Positions 42,809 to 51,886 of a stretch of DNA of 64,000 nucleotides are shown piece by piece. The stretch comes from Actinomycetota bacterium. GTDB taxonomy: Bacteria > Actinomycetota > Acidimicrobiia > Acidimicrobiales > Ilumatobacteraceae. The DNA lies in the NCBI GenBank assembly GCA_026393575.1, contig JAPKZX010000023.1, positions 13,661-77,660 on the forward strand. The letters run 5' to 3'. The notes beneath the pieces are model-generated. The model made no database searches, was not told where the DNA came from, and saw nothing but the letters and a program-made list of their open reading frames with translations. The position numbers and the translations under genes were made by a program. Every line of letters begins with the position of its first letter. Position 1 is the stretch's first letter.

Positions 42809-44209
42809 ATGTCGCAACTACATCAGGATTCAGGTTCTTTTCGTGACCCTCTGAGCAGAGTTTTTGTGGGCAACGGTGAAGTTGTCCGTGCCTTTACTGC
42901 AATCGGCGCAAAAGACATTGAAAAGGTATGGAAGAAAGCTTCTATTCAGAACGCTTTGGCTTCTGGGGAACTCATCGAGTCGAACCTTGTCTCGCCAGCG
43001 TCGGTAGGGCTAAACGACCCGTGGGTGACTGCAATGACGCACCCACTCATTCCATTTATCTCATATCCGTACGAGTGGACATTCAGCATGCTGAAAGACG
43101 CTGCACAATTGCAATTGAAACTCACTCGTGAGACTTTGGCAGATGGCATTGGTCTGAAAGATGCAACGCCGTACAACGTTCAGTTCATCGGATCACGCCC
43201 TCAGTTCATTGATGCTGGCTCCTTCGAGAAGCGCCGCAAGGGTGACCCGTGGTACGGATATCGCCAGTTCTGCGAGATGTACTTGTATCCACTGATGATG
43301 CAGGGCTACTTGGGCGTGGGATTTCAACAGTTTCTACGCGGTTCAGTGAATGGCATAGCGCCAGACACCATGCGCAAACTGTTGCCAGCAAGTATTCGTC
43401 GCCCGCGTAAAGGTCGTCTGACTCACGTTGTGTTGCATGCAGCTGCACAGAATCGCTTTGCCGACAGCGATAACAACATGAAGAGCGATGCAGCAAAGGC
43501 TGGCATGAATGCTCAGGTGCTCGATGCAACATTGCGCAAACTGCAAGGCATCGTGAAAAAGATTTCACTTGGCGATAAGAAGTCCACCTGGTCTGAGTAT
43601 TCAGAGCGTGGGCACTACATCGAATCAAGTCTCGATGAGAAGCAAAAGTTTGTGCGTGACGCTGTGGCATCTGCACCGCGTAAACAAGTGTGGGATATTG
43701 GTTGTAACGATGGTGTGTTTAGTCGCATCGCAGCTGCTCACTCTGACTATGTTGTCGCAATGGATGCTGACCCGCTTGTGGTCGACCGTTTGTACAACAC
43801 GTTGAAAGCAGAGAAGAACGAACAAATTCTTCCGTTGTATGTCGATCTCACCGACTCTGGTGGTGGCGTTGGTTGGCGTGGACAAGAACGTCCAGGAGTT
43901 TTTGATCGCGGTCGTCCCGACATCGTGATGGCTCTTGCAGTTATTCACCACATGGCAATTACTTTCCATGTTCCACTCGCATCTCAGCTAGATATGTTCC
44001 GTGACCTCACTCCAGAACTCATCATTGAAATGCCTCATGCGGACGACCCAATGGTGCGTAAATTGCTCACAAACAAGCGCGATGGAATCCACGACGATTT
44101 CACGCTCGAGGAGTTTGAACGCCTCTTGAATGAGCGCTTTACCGTGAAGTCAAAGATGCTTCTTTCGAGTGGAACTCGCACGATTTTCCACGCTGTTCGT
44201 AAGCCCTAG
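42809..44209 (+). CDS. Class I SAM methyltransferase with kinase-like N-terminal region
   Basis: A 466-residue protein. The C-terminal half has a class I methyltransferase fold: WDIGCNDGVFSRIAAAH (motif I, near residue 296), VVAMDADP (motif II) and MALAVIHHMAI (motif IV). The N-terminal half contains DATPYNVQFIG...PQFIDAGSFE, spaced like the D(x)4N catalytic and D-containing metal loops of aminoglycoside-kinase folds; this is a weak inference. Acceptor unknown; relatives occur in surface-glycan and nodulation-like contexts. It follows the micro-protein gene directly. Confidence 0.78.
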   Translation: MSQLHQDSGSFRDPLSRVFVGNGEVVRAFTAIGAKDIEKVWKKASIQNALASGELIESNLVSPASVGLNDPWVTAMTHPLIPFISYPYEWTFSMLKDAAQLQLKLTRETLADGIGLKDATPYNVQFIGSRPQFIDAGSFEKRRKGDPWYGYRQFCEMYLYPLMMQGYLGVGFQQFLRGSVNGIAPDTMRKLLPASIRRPRKGRLTHVVLHAAAQNRFADSDNNMKSDAAKAGMNAQVLDATLRKLQGIVKKISLGDKKSTWSEYSERGHYIESSLDEKQKFVRDAVASAPRKQVWDIGCNDGVFSRIAAAHSDYVVAMDADPLVVDRLYNTLKAEKNEQILPLYVDLTDSGGGVGWRGQERPGVFDRGRPDIVMALAVIHHMAITFHVPLASQLDMFRDLTPELIIEMPHADDPMVRKLLTNKRDGIHDDFTLEEFERLLNERFTVKSKMLLSSGTRTIFHAVRKP

Positions 44210-44269
44210 TCCGACGGGAGCGAAGGAGCGCCGATAGCATTACCGAGTCGTGGTGTTCGCACCGCTACT

Positions 44270-44341
44270 GGCGACGTGGCCGAGTGGTTTAGGCAAGGGC
44301 CTGCAAAGCCCTGTACCTGGGTTCGATTCCCAGCGTCGCCT
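44270..44341 (+). tRNA. tRNA-Cys (anticodon GCA)
   Basis: A 72-base cloverleaf. Acceptor GGCGACG (44270-44276) pairs with CGTCGCC (44334-44340), the D arm has CGAGTGGTTTAGGCA, the anticodon loop CTGCAAA is closed by AGGGC/GCCCT, the T arm has GTTCGATTC, the discriminator is T and CCA is encoded at 44342-44344. All features fit bacterial tRNA-Cys. Confidence 0.97.
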
Positions 44342-44352
44342 CCAATATGGAG

Positions 44353-44382
44353 ATTGATTCACACAAGAATCAATGGTTTTTT
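44353..44382 (+). terminator. Rho-independent terminator after tRNA-Cys
   Basis: ATTGATTC (44353-44360) pairs with GAATCAAT (44367-44374) around a six-base loop and is followed by GGTTTTTTA. It ends tRNA-Cys transcription just before the convergent TrhO gene. Confidence 0.8.
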
Positions 44383-45259
44383 ATGCACATAGCGGGCACA
44401 ACACGCGCTCAGTCTTTGCCTCACATGTAGGGCACAGCAGCAAGCGCACGCGACAGGTGGAAACATCGCAGTTGTGGAAGTGGTTATCTGCTTCGCCGCA
44501 ACTTTGGCATTCACCGATGACTGCTGCGTCTTGAGCGAATTCCATTTTGAGGCGACGATCGAACACGTAGAGGGACCCTTCCCATAGGCCATCGTTGCGA
44601 AAGGTTTCTACATATCGAACGATGCCACCATCAATTTGGTACACCTCTTTGAAACCGCGTTTCTTCATGATGGCTGACAACACTTCACAGCGAATTCCGC
44701 CGGTGCAATAGGAAATGATTGCCTTGTCTTTGAGGTGGTCGTATTTGCCGCTCTCAATTTCAGAAACAAATTCTGGAGTAGTGGCGATGTTTGGCACCAC
44801 AGCATTTTTGAAACGACCAATGCGCGCTTCAAATTCGTTACGTCCGTCGAAGAACACAACATCGTCACCTCGTTGCGCAACCAGTTCATTGACTTCGACG
44901 GGGGAGAGATGTTGACCTCCACCAATGACGCCATTCTCGTCAACTTGAATTTCGTCTGGTACGCCGAAAGTAACTATTTCGTCTCGTACGCGAATTTGTA
45001 AGCGTGGAAAATCGTCTGCTCCGCCTTCAGACCATTTGAAATCGATGTCTTTGAATGGCGCATACTCGCGAGTGAGACGGCGGTACATCTTGACGGAATG
45101 AATTGAGCCGCCGACAGTCCCGTTAATGCCATGACGCGAGATGATGATGCGACCCTTGAGGTCGAGTGATTCACATATGTTGCGCTGCCATAGCCGAATC
45201 GCTTCTGGATCGGCTATAGGGGTGAACTTGTAATACAGGAGAATCTTGTCGTCGTTGAT
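44381..45259 (-). CDS. trhO: tRNA uridine(34) hydroxylase TrhO (rhodanese family), non-standard start
   Basis: A protein of about 292 residues that hydroxylates U34 of certain tRNAs. The TrhO core is clear: [28 protein letters not shown], the rhodanese loop [11 protein letters not shown] (Cys about 185) and a Cys/His-rich tail. The frame continues upstream of the first ATG (45088) with 57 codons that match the family N-terminus ([21 protein letters not shown], then [10 protein letters not shown]), yet contain no ATG, GTG or TTG before the in-frame TGA at 45265-45263. The start is placed at ATC 45259 for want of better. Either a rare start codon or a sequence error explains this. It follows the SDR gene by 26 bases. 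Confidence 0.82.
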   Translation of the reverse strand: MNDDKILLYYKFTPIADPEAIRLWQRNICESLDLKGRIIISRHGINGTVGGSIHSVKMYRRLTREYAPFKDIDFKWSEGGADDFPRLQIRVRDEIVTFGVPDEIQVDENGVIGGGQHLSPVEVNELVAQRGDDVVFFDGRNEFEARIGRFKNAVVPNIATTPEFVSEIESGKYDHLKDKAIISYCTGGIRCEVLSAIMKKRGFKEVYQIDGGIVRYVETFRNDGLWEGSLYVFDRRLKMEFAQDAAVIGECQSCGEADNHFHNCDVSTCRVRLLLCPTCEAKTERVLCPLCA

Positions 45260-45285
45260 GACTCAATTTTACCTGTCATCAGGGT

Positions 45286-46035
45286 TTACAGCCCTAATAA
45301 CTCAGTAATCCCCTCGGGTACGAAGTTGTTCTCTGATGTTGTTTCTGCTTCAACAAGTTCAACTAGGCGCTGTACTACTTCGTCTGGGTCCATCTGGTTC
45401 GTGGTGACCATTTGTCCGACCATCTTGTGAATCTCTTTAGCGGGTGCATTGACCGCAGAGTCGTCGAACCACTCCCACATGGAGTCGGCCATGCGGTCAT
45501 TGAAACCAGTGTTGTAGGGCGCAGGGTTAATGAGGCAGACGTCAATGCCTTGTGGAGCCAGTTCAGCTCGCATGGCTTTGCCCATTGCTTCTAGTGCGTG
45601 CTTGGTCATTGCGTACGGGCCAAATCCGGGAGCAGCGAACTTGCCTGCGATGGAAGACATGATGATGATTCTTCCGGAACCTTGTTTAGCCATTGCTGGC
45701 AAAACTGCCTGTGTAATCGCCACAGTTCCAAAGACGTTTACTTCAAAAACTTTACGTAGACGATCGTCTGGCACGTCTGACATCGGCCCGGTCTGGCCGT
45801 ATCCGGCGTTGTTGATGAGTACATCAATCTTCCAGTTGGAGACACGAGCAACATCGGCGGCATTCGTAATGTCAAGTTTTTCTACTTGTAGCCCAGGCTG
45901 TTCGGCTTGAAGTGCAGAAGCTTGTTCCGCCGTCTCGGTGGTGGCGATGACTGTGTGCCCTCGTTCAAGCATGGCAATCGCTGCACCCTTGCCAAAGCCA
46001 GAACCGGCTCCTGTAATGAGAATGTTTTTCGACAT
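45286..46035 (-). CDS. Short-chain dehydrogenase/reductase
   Basis: A 249-residue SDR. The cofactor motif is TGAGSGFGKG near residue 8, the structural NNAGYG near 84, and the catalytic set is Ser in IMSSIAGKF with YAMTK (YxxxK) near 150. Classical SDRs of this type oxidise or reduce alcohols and ketones with NAD(P); the substrate is unknown. ATG 46035 follows GGAGACC; the longer frame adds eight codons without similarity. TrhO follows on the same strand. Confidence 0.92.
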   Translation of the reverse strand: MSKNILITGAGSGFGKGAAIAMLERGHTVIATTETAEQASALQAEQPGLQVEKLDITNAADVARVSNWKIDVLINNAGYGQTGPMSDVPDDRLRKVFEVNVFGTVAITQAVLPAMAKQGSGRIIIMSSIAGKFAAPGFGPYAMTKHALEAMGKAMRAELAPQGIDVCLINPAPYNTGFNDRMADSMWEWFDDSAVNAPAKEIHKMVGQMVTTNQMDPDEVVQRLVELVEAETTSENNFVPEGITELLGL

Positions 46036-46127
46036 GAATGGTCTCCTTGATTGACCCAAACCTTAGGTGTTCTCGTGGCCCTCTGTTCGGTCGCGTCAGT
46101 ATGTTCTGTGTTCAGTAGTCTCATGGC

Positions 46128-47801
46128 GTGGGGGCACGCGAAGATATACAGACAGAGCTGGTTTCTGCTGGACAAGTCTTTGAGCTAGAGACGGTTTCAG
46201 TACATGGGAATCCATTGCGGGTATTCAAAAATGCACCACGAACGTTGGGTGAAGTCTGGCTAACCGCCGCGAAACGTGGGGACATTCCGTATCTCATATT
46301 TGACGATGTGGTGACCACATTTACTGAGGCCGATAAGCAGGTGCGCTCATTAGCGGCTTGGTTGCAGGCGCAAGGCATTCAACAAGGCGATCGCGTGGCT
46401 GTAGGAATGCGTAACTATCCCGAATGGGTTATTGCGTACTGGGCAACACAATGCATTGGCGCTGTGCTTGTGAGTCTGAATGCGTGGTGGGTGGCTGATG
46501 AATTGAAATATGCGCTCACAGATTCTGGTGCTCGTGCTGTAGTGGTCGACGGTGAACGGCAAGATCGTTTGAGCAATGAAGTTCTGCAAGAACTTGGGAT
46601 CAATATTGCTGTTGTTACACGCGGTGAGGATCGAGAAGGTTGGGCAACGTGGCACGAGGTAACCGCAAATGAGAAGCCTGATATTCGTGACGTTCGTATA
46701 GACACCGATGACATTGCAACAATTTTGTATACGTCAGGAACGACTGGTTTTCCCAAAGGTGCTGCCGGAACACACCGTAACTACATCACGAACATGTGGA
46801 ATGGATTGTTAGGCGTGGCTGTAGGTGCGCGAATGGCCGGCGTAGTGCCAACGTCTGCACCCAAGCCACAAACCATTGCGTTGTCAACGTTCCCGTTCTT
46901 TCACATCGCTGGCTTGTGTGGAATGAATGCCAATACAAACAATGGCGTGTGCATCATTACTCAATACAAGTGGGATGCAGCTGATGCACTGCGGCTTGTC
47001 GAGAAGTACAAGGTCAACACTTTGGGTGGTGTTCCCACCGTTGTGCGTTCGTTCCTTGAGCATCCCGACTTTGGCAAGTACGACTTATCGAGTATTGCTG
47101 CGATTTCACAAGGTGGCGCGCCTGTTCCGCCAGACTCTGTCGCCACGATTGAGAAAGAGTTTGCAGGAAAGGTTGGAGCCGCAAATGGGTATGGCCTCAC
47201 TGAAACAACTGCTGCAGTAATCGGAAACAGTGGTGCTGCGTACTTTGCAAAGAAGGACAGTGTGGGTCTGCCTTTCGTTGGAACTGATATTCGTGTTGTC
47301 AATGAAGACGGAGTTGATTTTCCTGTTGGTTCTATTGGTGAAGTGTGGATCTATGGGCCGAATAATGTTCAGGGTTATTGGAATAAGCCTGAAGAGACAG
47401 CTAAAGCATTTACAGATGGCTGGTTTCACTCAGGCGATGCTGGTTTTGTAGATGAAGACGGCTTTGTGTACATCGTGGACCGCATCAAAGACATGGTGTT
47501 ACGTGGCGGTGAAAACGTGTATTGCGTTGAGGTGGAGACCGTTCTGTTTGAGCATGACGCTGTGAAGGACTGCGCAGTTATTGGGCTACCGCACGAGAAA
47601 CTTGGCGAAGAGGTGGCTGCGGTCATTGTCCCTGCCGATGGTCGTGGCGCACAAGATGCAGAAGCGTTGGTGGCATTTCTAAAGTCGCGACTGGCTGGTT
47701 TCAAGGTGCCGAGCAAAGTGTTCTGGCAGGTCGATGAACTTCCTCGCAATGCGACAGGAAAGGTGCTGAAAAAGGACCTCCGAGATCGTTACTTCGAATA
47801 G
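46128..47801 (+). CDS. Acyl-CoA synthetase (AMP-forming)
   Basis: A 557-residue adenylate-forming enzyme. Motifs: P-loop LYTSGTTGFPKGAAG near 205, NGYGLTETTAAV (A5), HSGDAGFVDEDGFVYIVDR (A7/A8) with KDMVLRGGENVYCVEVE, and the catalytic lysine in NATGKVLKKD near 550. It activates a fatty or other carboxylic acid with CoA. GTG 46128 is the only start consistent with the upstream gap. Its stop is adjacent to the stop of the convergent Pcs-like gene. Confidence 0.92.
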   Translation: MGAREDIQTELVSAGQVFELETVSVHGNPLRVFKNAPRTLGEVWLTAAKRGDIPYLIFDDVVTTFTEADKQVRSLAAWLQAQGIQQGDRVAVGMRNYPEWVIAYWATQCIGAVLVSLNAWWVADELKYALTDSGARAVVVDGERQDRLSNEVLQELGINIAVVTRGEDREGWATWHEVTANEKPDIRDVRIDTDDIATILYTSGTTGFPKGAAGTHRNYITNMWNGLLGVAVGARMAGVVPTSAPKPQTIALSTFPFFHIAGLCGMNANTNNGVCIITQYKWDAADALRLVEKYKVNTLGGVPTVVRSFLEHPDFGKYDLSSIAAISQGGAPVPPDSVATIEKEFAGKVGAANGYGLTETTAAVIGNSGAAYFAKKDSVGLPFVGTDIRVVNEDGVDFPVGSIGEVWIYGPNNVQGYWNKPEETAKAFTDGWFHSGDAGFVDEDGFVYIVDRIKDMVLRGGENVYCVEVETVLFEHDAVKDCAVIGLPHEKLGEEVAAVIVPADGRGAQDAEALVAFLKSRLAGFKVPSKVFWQVDELPRNATGKVLKKDLRDRYFE

Positions 47802-48542
47802 TTATTTTCTTAGGATTGAATAACCGAAAATCGTTTGTTTAGAGAACCAGGTACGCCATACCACTATTACGAGTAAGTACGCGGGGGTGACCATGATGAC
47901 ATTGCGAGCCCATGTTGGTCCATTGGGATATTGAGCCGACAACAAAGTGAATGCTGCGAAATACACGATGGTGATGCTGTACGTGGGTATGCGTAAAGCT
48001 TCAACTCTGACTAGGTGTGGAAACTTAACAACTGTGAGTTGTGTCAGACAAAGAAATACACAGATAATCGCTGCAGTCTTTTGGCCAATTCCCAGAATCA
48101 AGAATGTAGGAATCACAATGTTCCACATTGCGGGAAAGCCATTGAACCACACATCCTCAGTTTCTTGATCGGTGCGGGCAAACCACAATGCACTGGAGAT
48201 GAGGATGAGTCCGGCAATTGTCATTGTAAAAGCTGGTGTAACAACATCAAGTCGAATAAGTAAGACGGTCGGCACGACTACACAAGTGACGTAGTCAATG
48301 ACGAGGTCTAGGACGTGGCCGTCGATGTGTGGAGCATGGATGCCCACATCAAATTTTCGGGCAATGGGTCCATCGATCCCGTCAAGAATTTGGCAGGCAA
48401 TGAGCCACAAGAGTGCAGTTCGAATGTGCCCATCGATAACCGATTGAAGCGCGATGAGCCCGGCGAGGGCGCCACTAGCAGTGAGTAGGTGAATACTGAA
48501 TCCAGTGCGACGCTGCGATTGGCTGGTGCCTGTGTTACTCAC
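47802..48542 (-). CDS. CDP-alcohol phosphatidyltransferase, phosphatidylcholine-synthase-like
   Basis: A 246-residue membrane enzyme with about seven helices. The CDP-alcohol motif is ILDGIDGPIARKFDVG followed by HIDGHVLDLVIDYVT; the spacing and the LDLVIDYVTCVVVP segment resemble bacterial phosphatidylcholine synthase (Pcs), which joins CDP-diacylglycerol and choline. If right, the cell can make phosphatidylcholine from external choline. Other CDP-alcohol enzymes remain possible. It is divergent from a small membrane protein gene. Confidence 0.78.
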   Translation of the reverse strand: MSNTGTSQSQRRTGFSIHLLTASGALAGLIALQSVIDGHIRTALLWLIACQILDGIDGPIARKFDVGIHAPHIDGHVLDLVIDYVTCVVVPTVLLIRLDVVTPAFTMTIAGLILISSALWFARTDQETEDVWFNGFPAMWNIVIPTFLILGIGQKTAAIICVFLCLTQLTVVKFPHLVRVEALRIPTYSITIVYFAAFTLLSAQYPNGPTWARNVIMVTPAYLLVIVVWRTWFSKQTIFGYSILRK

Positions 48543-48591
48543 TGTGCAAGTCTATTGCTGATACGAAGAACATAGGGCGTACGCTGATTTT

Positions 48592-48993
48592 GTGTCTGCG
48601 CAACGTCAAGTTCTCGAACGAACGTGGTTATTTCTCTCAATCTTGTATGCAGTGTGTCGAATTGTGTTCGTTGGAGTCTTTCTCCGCACTTATGGTGTGT
48701 CCCCTAGGGTTTTTGCTGTGGTGGAACTGTCCTCTTCGCTGGTGTGGGGCGTGGGAAGTGCGAGATGCGTTGGCTTGGTAGTAGATCGCCAGTGGCGTAG
48801 TTTGCGCCTTTGGGGCCTGGTCACGTTGGTAGGGTACGTAGCGCCTGATGCGTATGTATTTAGTCGTGCTGGTCGCATGCCGACATCAATGATTGTGGTG
48901 CTTGTGGCCGTCGTTGTGATCTCGCTTGTGTCCACCGCGGTGTGGCTACTTCGCAGTGTTCGAGGGGCTCGGCGCCCTGTCGCCGTTGCGTAA
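48592..48993 (+). CDS. Four-helix membrane protein, unknown function
   Basis: A 133-residue protein with about four hydrophobic segments (near 13-32, 42-60, 72-90 and 98-120) and arginine-rich loops and tail, consistent with an inner membrane protein. GTG 48592 is the likely start. No family is recognised. It lies between the divergent Pcs-like gene and an acyl-CoA synthetase gene 34 bases downstream. The same-strand shadows are less hydrophobic, which supports this frame. Confidence 0.6.
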   Translation: MSAQRQVLERTWLFLSILYAVCRIVFVGVFLRTYGVSPRVFAVVELSSSLVWGVGSARCVGLVVDRQWRSLRLWGLVTLVGYVAPDAYVFSRAGRMPTSMIVVLVAVVVISLVSTAVWLLRSVRGARRPVAVA

Positions 48994-49027
48994 AAGCGTC
49001 AAGCTCTAGACCATCTACGGTAGGGAT

Positions 49028-50560
49028 ATGAAAGTAGACCTCACCATCGTGGATCACCTCCGTCGCGCCGAGCAGGTGTATGGAGACCGGATAGCAGTCA
49101 TCGATGAGCCTGACCAGCCTGCTAGTTCCTGGGGCACTTTGACCTACGCAGAGATGGCACGGCGAGCACGCGCTCAGGCTGCAGGCCTAGACGCCATGGG
49201 AGTGCCGCAGGGGGCTCGAGTGGCCGTAGTGAGTCATAACAGCGCTCGTTTGCTCACAGCGTTCTTTGGCGTGAGCGGCTACGGCCGTGTGCTTGTTCCC
49301 ATCAACTTCCGTCTGGTGGCCGAAGAGATTTCCTACATCATCGAACACTGTGGTGCGGAAGTACTACTCGTCGACCCAGAGCTTGAAGAATCGCTTGCGT
49401 CAGTGACCGCCAAGCACAAGTTTGTGATTGGTGCCGAGTCTGACGCCATCTTGTACAAGTACGACACCGAGCCTGCCGCATGGGTGCCAGATGAAGATGC
49501 CACTGCAACTATCAACTACACCAGTGGAACAACAGCGCGTCCGAAGGGTGTGCAACTTACGCATCGCAACTTGTGGATCAATGCTGCAATCTTTGGTTGG
49601 CAGATGAACGTCAACGACCGCGATGTTTATCTGCACACGCTCCCACAGTTTCATGCAAATGGATGGGGCATGGTGTTCTCAGTAACGGCGATGGGTGGCA
49701 TGCATATCGTGTTGCGCAAGGTAGATGGCGCAGAGATTCTGCGACGTATCGATGCGCACGGCGTGACATTGCTCTGTGGAGCACCTGCTGTAGCAAACAT
49801 GGTTCTCGACGCCGCTGCAGACTCTGGATTATCCACATCGCGTGACCAAGTGAGAATGGTTGTTGCTGGAGCACCTCCACCAACAAAAACGATTGAGAGA
49901 ATCGAAACTGATCTTGGGTGGGAGTTCGTGCAGATTTACGGACTAACAGAAACCTCTCCACTTCTTACGATGAATCGCACCCGTGCTGAATGGGATCATC
50001 TGTCGCCTGCAGATCGCGCCGCAAAACTGGGGGCTGCGGGTGCGCCGTCTCTCGGTGTTGAAATGAAGGTGGATGCTGAGGGTGAAGTGCTTGCACGAGG
50101 CAATGTGGTGATGTCTGGTTACTGGCAGCAGCCAGAAGAGACATCTAAGGCAATCGTTGACGGTTGGTTTCACACAGGCGATGGGGGTTCCGAAGGCGAG
50201 AATCATTTCATCACTATTGCTGACCGTAAGAAAGATGTGATTATCTCGGGTGGCGAGAATGTGTCATCTATCGAAGTAGAAGATGCTGTCTTCTCTCATG
50301 CAGATGTTGCTGAAGTAGCTGTGATTGGAATTCCAGATGAGAAGTGGGGCGAACTTGTGATGGCGCTTGTGGTGAAGACACCCGGTTCTGCACTCACAGA
50401 GGACGAACTGATTGCGTATGTGAAAACAAAGTTGGCTGGCTACAAGTGCCCGAAGCGAATCGAGTTCAGAAACGAACTCGCTCGCACCACAACTGGCAAA
50501 CTTCAAAAGTTCAAGTTGCGTGCACCATATTGGGAAGGCCGCGAGAAGCAGGTCAACTAA
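49028..50560 (+). CDS. Acyl-CoA synthetase (AMP-forming)
   Basis: A 510-residue adenylate-forming enzyme. Motifs: NYTSGTTARPKGVQLTHR near 160, YGLTETSPLL (A5), HTGDGGSEGENHFITIADRKKD (A7/A8), ISGGENVSSIEVEDA and the catalytic lysine in RTTTGKLQKFK near 495. The HANGWG segment near 215 is typical of medium/long-chain synthetases of the FadD3/AlkK-type group. ATG 49028 opens it. This is the third such gene in the window, suggesting broad use of carboxylic acids. Confidence 0.92.
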   Translation: MKVDLTIVDHLRRAEQVYGDRIAVIDEPDQPASSWGTLTYAEMARRARAQAAGLDAMGVPQGARVAVVSHNSARLLTAFFGVSGYGRVLVPINFRLVAEEISYIIEHCGAEVLLVDPELEESLASVTAKHKFVIGAESDAILYKYDTEPAAWVPDEDATATINYTSGTTARPKGVQLTHRNLWINAAIFGWQMNVNDRDVYLHTLPQFHANGWGMVFSVTAMGGMHIVLRKVDGAEILRRIDAHGVTLLCGAPAVANMVLDAAADSGLSTSRDQVRMVVAGAPPPTKTIERIETDLGWEFVQIYGLTETSPLLTMNRTRAEWDHLSPADRAAKLGAAGAPSLGVEMKVDAEGEVLARGNVVMSGYWQQPEETSKAIVDGWFHTGDGGSEGENHFITIADRKKDVIISGGENVSSIEVEDAVFSHADVAEVAVIGIPDEKWGELVMALVVKTPGSALTEDELIAYVKTKLAGYKCPKRIEFRNELARTTTGKLQKFKLRAPYWEGREKQVN

Positions 50561-50585
50561 TGACTGCCGCCGACGAGCGTGTCAG

Positions 50586-51197
50586 TTAGGCATTAGTTAT
50601 TAAATGACGAAAGGTCACGTTGATGCGTGGCTGAAGTACTCGCGTCGTTTTCGCTATTCGGTGAAGCCAGTAGGTCTGGCACGTACCTGACATGACAAGT
50701 AAAGACCCGTGGGGTAACGCCACGGAAATTATTTCGCGAGTTTGCTTATGGCGGAAGTCGAATCGGCGTTCTGCTCCCAAACTGACTGAGGCAATGACGG
50801 GGTTAGGGCCGTTGATTGCCTCATCATCTGAATGCCAGCCCATGGTGTCTTGGCCTGTTCTGTACAGATTGAGGAGTGCGCCATTGAATGAGTGGCCAGT
50901 ATGTGTCTCACACGCTGCTCTCAGAGATGCAAGAGGCTCTATCCATGGGTGAGGTGTACGAGGCACGCCTGAATATGTGTAGGGCAAATCTGCGTCGGCA
51001 TGCCACGTGGACAATCGAGGTTCAGGAATCTGTTTTCCAAAAAGCTTGATGCTGTGCTCTTCCCATGGGGTCTTGCTGTGCAGGCCTGCGAAGAAGTCAT
51101 CCGCTTCTGTTTCAGACAGGAATCCAGGAATAAGAACAGCTGATCCATCTGTGGGCAGTAACTCACCACCAAAGGGAATGGATTGTTGGTTCGGCAT
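50586..51197 (-). CDS. alkB: AlkB-like 2-oxoglutarate/Fe(II) dioxygenase
   Basis: A 203-residue enzyme that repairs alkylated bases by oxidative demethylation. The iron ligands are His and Asp in MGWHSDDE and the distal His in YWLHRI; 2-oxoglutarate arginines are in RINVTFR. LNLYRTGQDTMGWHSD and SVSLGAERRFDFRH are the AlkB-homologue signature (ALKBH2/3-like). ATG 51197 is chosen over a longer frame that overlaps the divergent decarboxylase-family gene. It stands alone, without ada or ogt nearby. Confidence 0.92.
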   Translation of the reverse strand: MPNQQSIPFGGELLPTDGSAVLIPGFLSETEADDFFAGLHSKTPWEEHSIKLFGKQIPEPRLSTWHADADLPYTYSGVPRTPHPWIEPLASLRAACETHTGHSFNGALLNLYRTGQDTMGWHSDDEAINGPNPVIASVSLGAERRFDFRHKQTREIISVALPHGSLLVMSGTCQTYWLHRIAKTTRVLQPRINVTFRHLITNA

Positions 51198-51298
51198 CTC
51201 TACATTCCAGGTATCTGTTGTTTGAAGGGGCCCTGTACCAACACGTTTCAACGGTACTAGAAGTAATTGGGCTGGTTCAGTTTGAGGCAAGATAGGGC

Positions 51299-51886
51299 AT
51301 GACTTCACAGCCGTCTCCACTTGGTTCACTTCGCCCTACATCACCTCGCATTGCGCCGGTGCAACACATAGATGATGAAATTGCCGCCATCTTGGGCATG
51401 GGCATCAATGCGCCCGACGGAACTCCACTCAACATCTTCGGAACGATTGCGCATCATCCGCGACTATTGAAGCGGTTCATGACTTTTGCTGGGCTGTTCC
51501 TCAACAAAGGGCTATTGCCTGCACGTGAACGCGAAATTGTGATCTTGCGCGTCGGTTGGAATTGTCAATCGGTGTACGAATTCGGACAACACACGATTAT
51601 TGGTGAGCGTGTCGGTCTATCTCTCGACGAGGTAGTAGCCCTGACGCGTGACGTTGATGCGGGGCAGTGGTCGGACAACGACTCGGATCTCATAGCAATG
51701 GCAGATGAACTATGCGCCGATAACTGCGTGAGTGATGCAACTTGGCAAGCGCTTACACAAACATGGAACGAAGCAGAACTAGTGGAACTAGTCATGGTTG
51801 CAGGCGTGTACCGCCTTGTGTCTGGTTTCCTCAACACCATGGGTGTGGAGTTAGATGCTGATACTCCTGGCTGGCCAGGGCAGTAA
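51299..51886 (+). CDS. Carboxymuconolactone decarboxylase family protein
   Basis: A 195-residue helical protein of the AhpD/CMD superfamily. ILRVGWNCQSVYEFGQHTIIGERVGLS is cut by the family's helix-turn-helix with one cysteine; the second cysteine of the CxxC redox motif of AhpD is absent, so peroxidase-partner activity is unlikely and a lactone decarboxylase or unknown role is more probable. ATG 51299 is divergent from alkB with about 100 bases between starts; the stop abuts the convergent OppF stop. Confidence 0.83.
   Translation: MTSQPSPLGSLRPTSPRIAPVQHIDDEIAAILGMGINAPDGTPLNIFGTIAHHPRLLKRFMTFAGLFLNKGLLPAREREIVILRVGWNCQSVYEFGQHTIIGERVGLSLDEVVALTRDVDAGQWSDNDSDLIAMADELCADNCVSDATWQALTQTWNEAELVELVMVAGVYRLVSGFLNTMGVELDADTPGWPGQ

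Noticed and set aside
45089..45265. TrhO starting at the first ATG (45088)
   Set aside because: It would remove about 57 codons that match the family N-terminus, so the segment is treated as coding despite the missing standard start.
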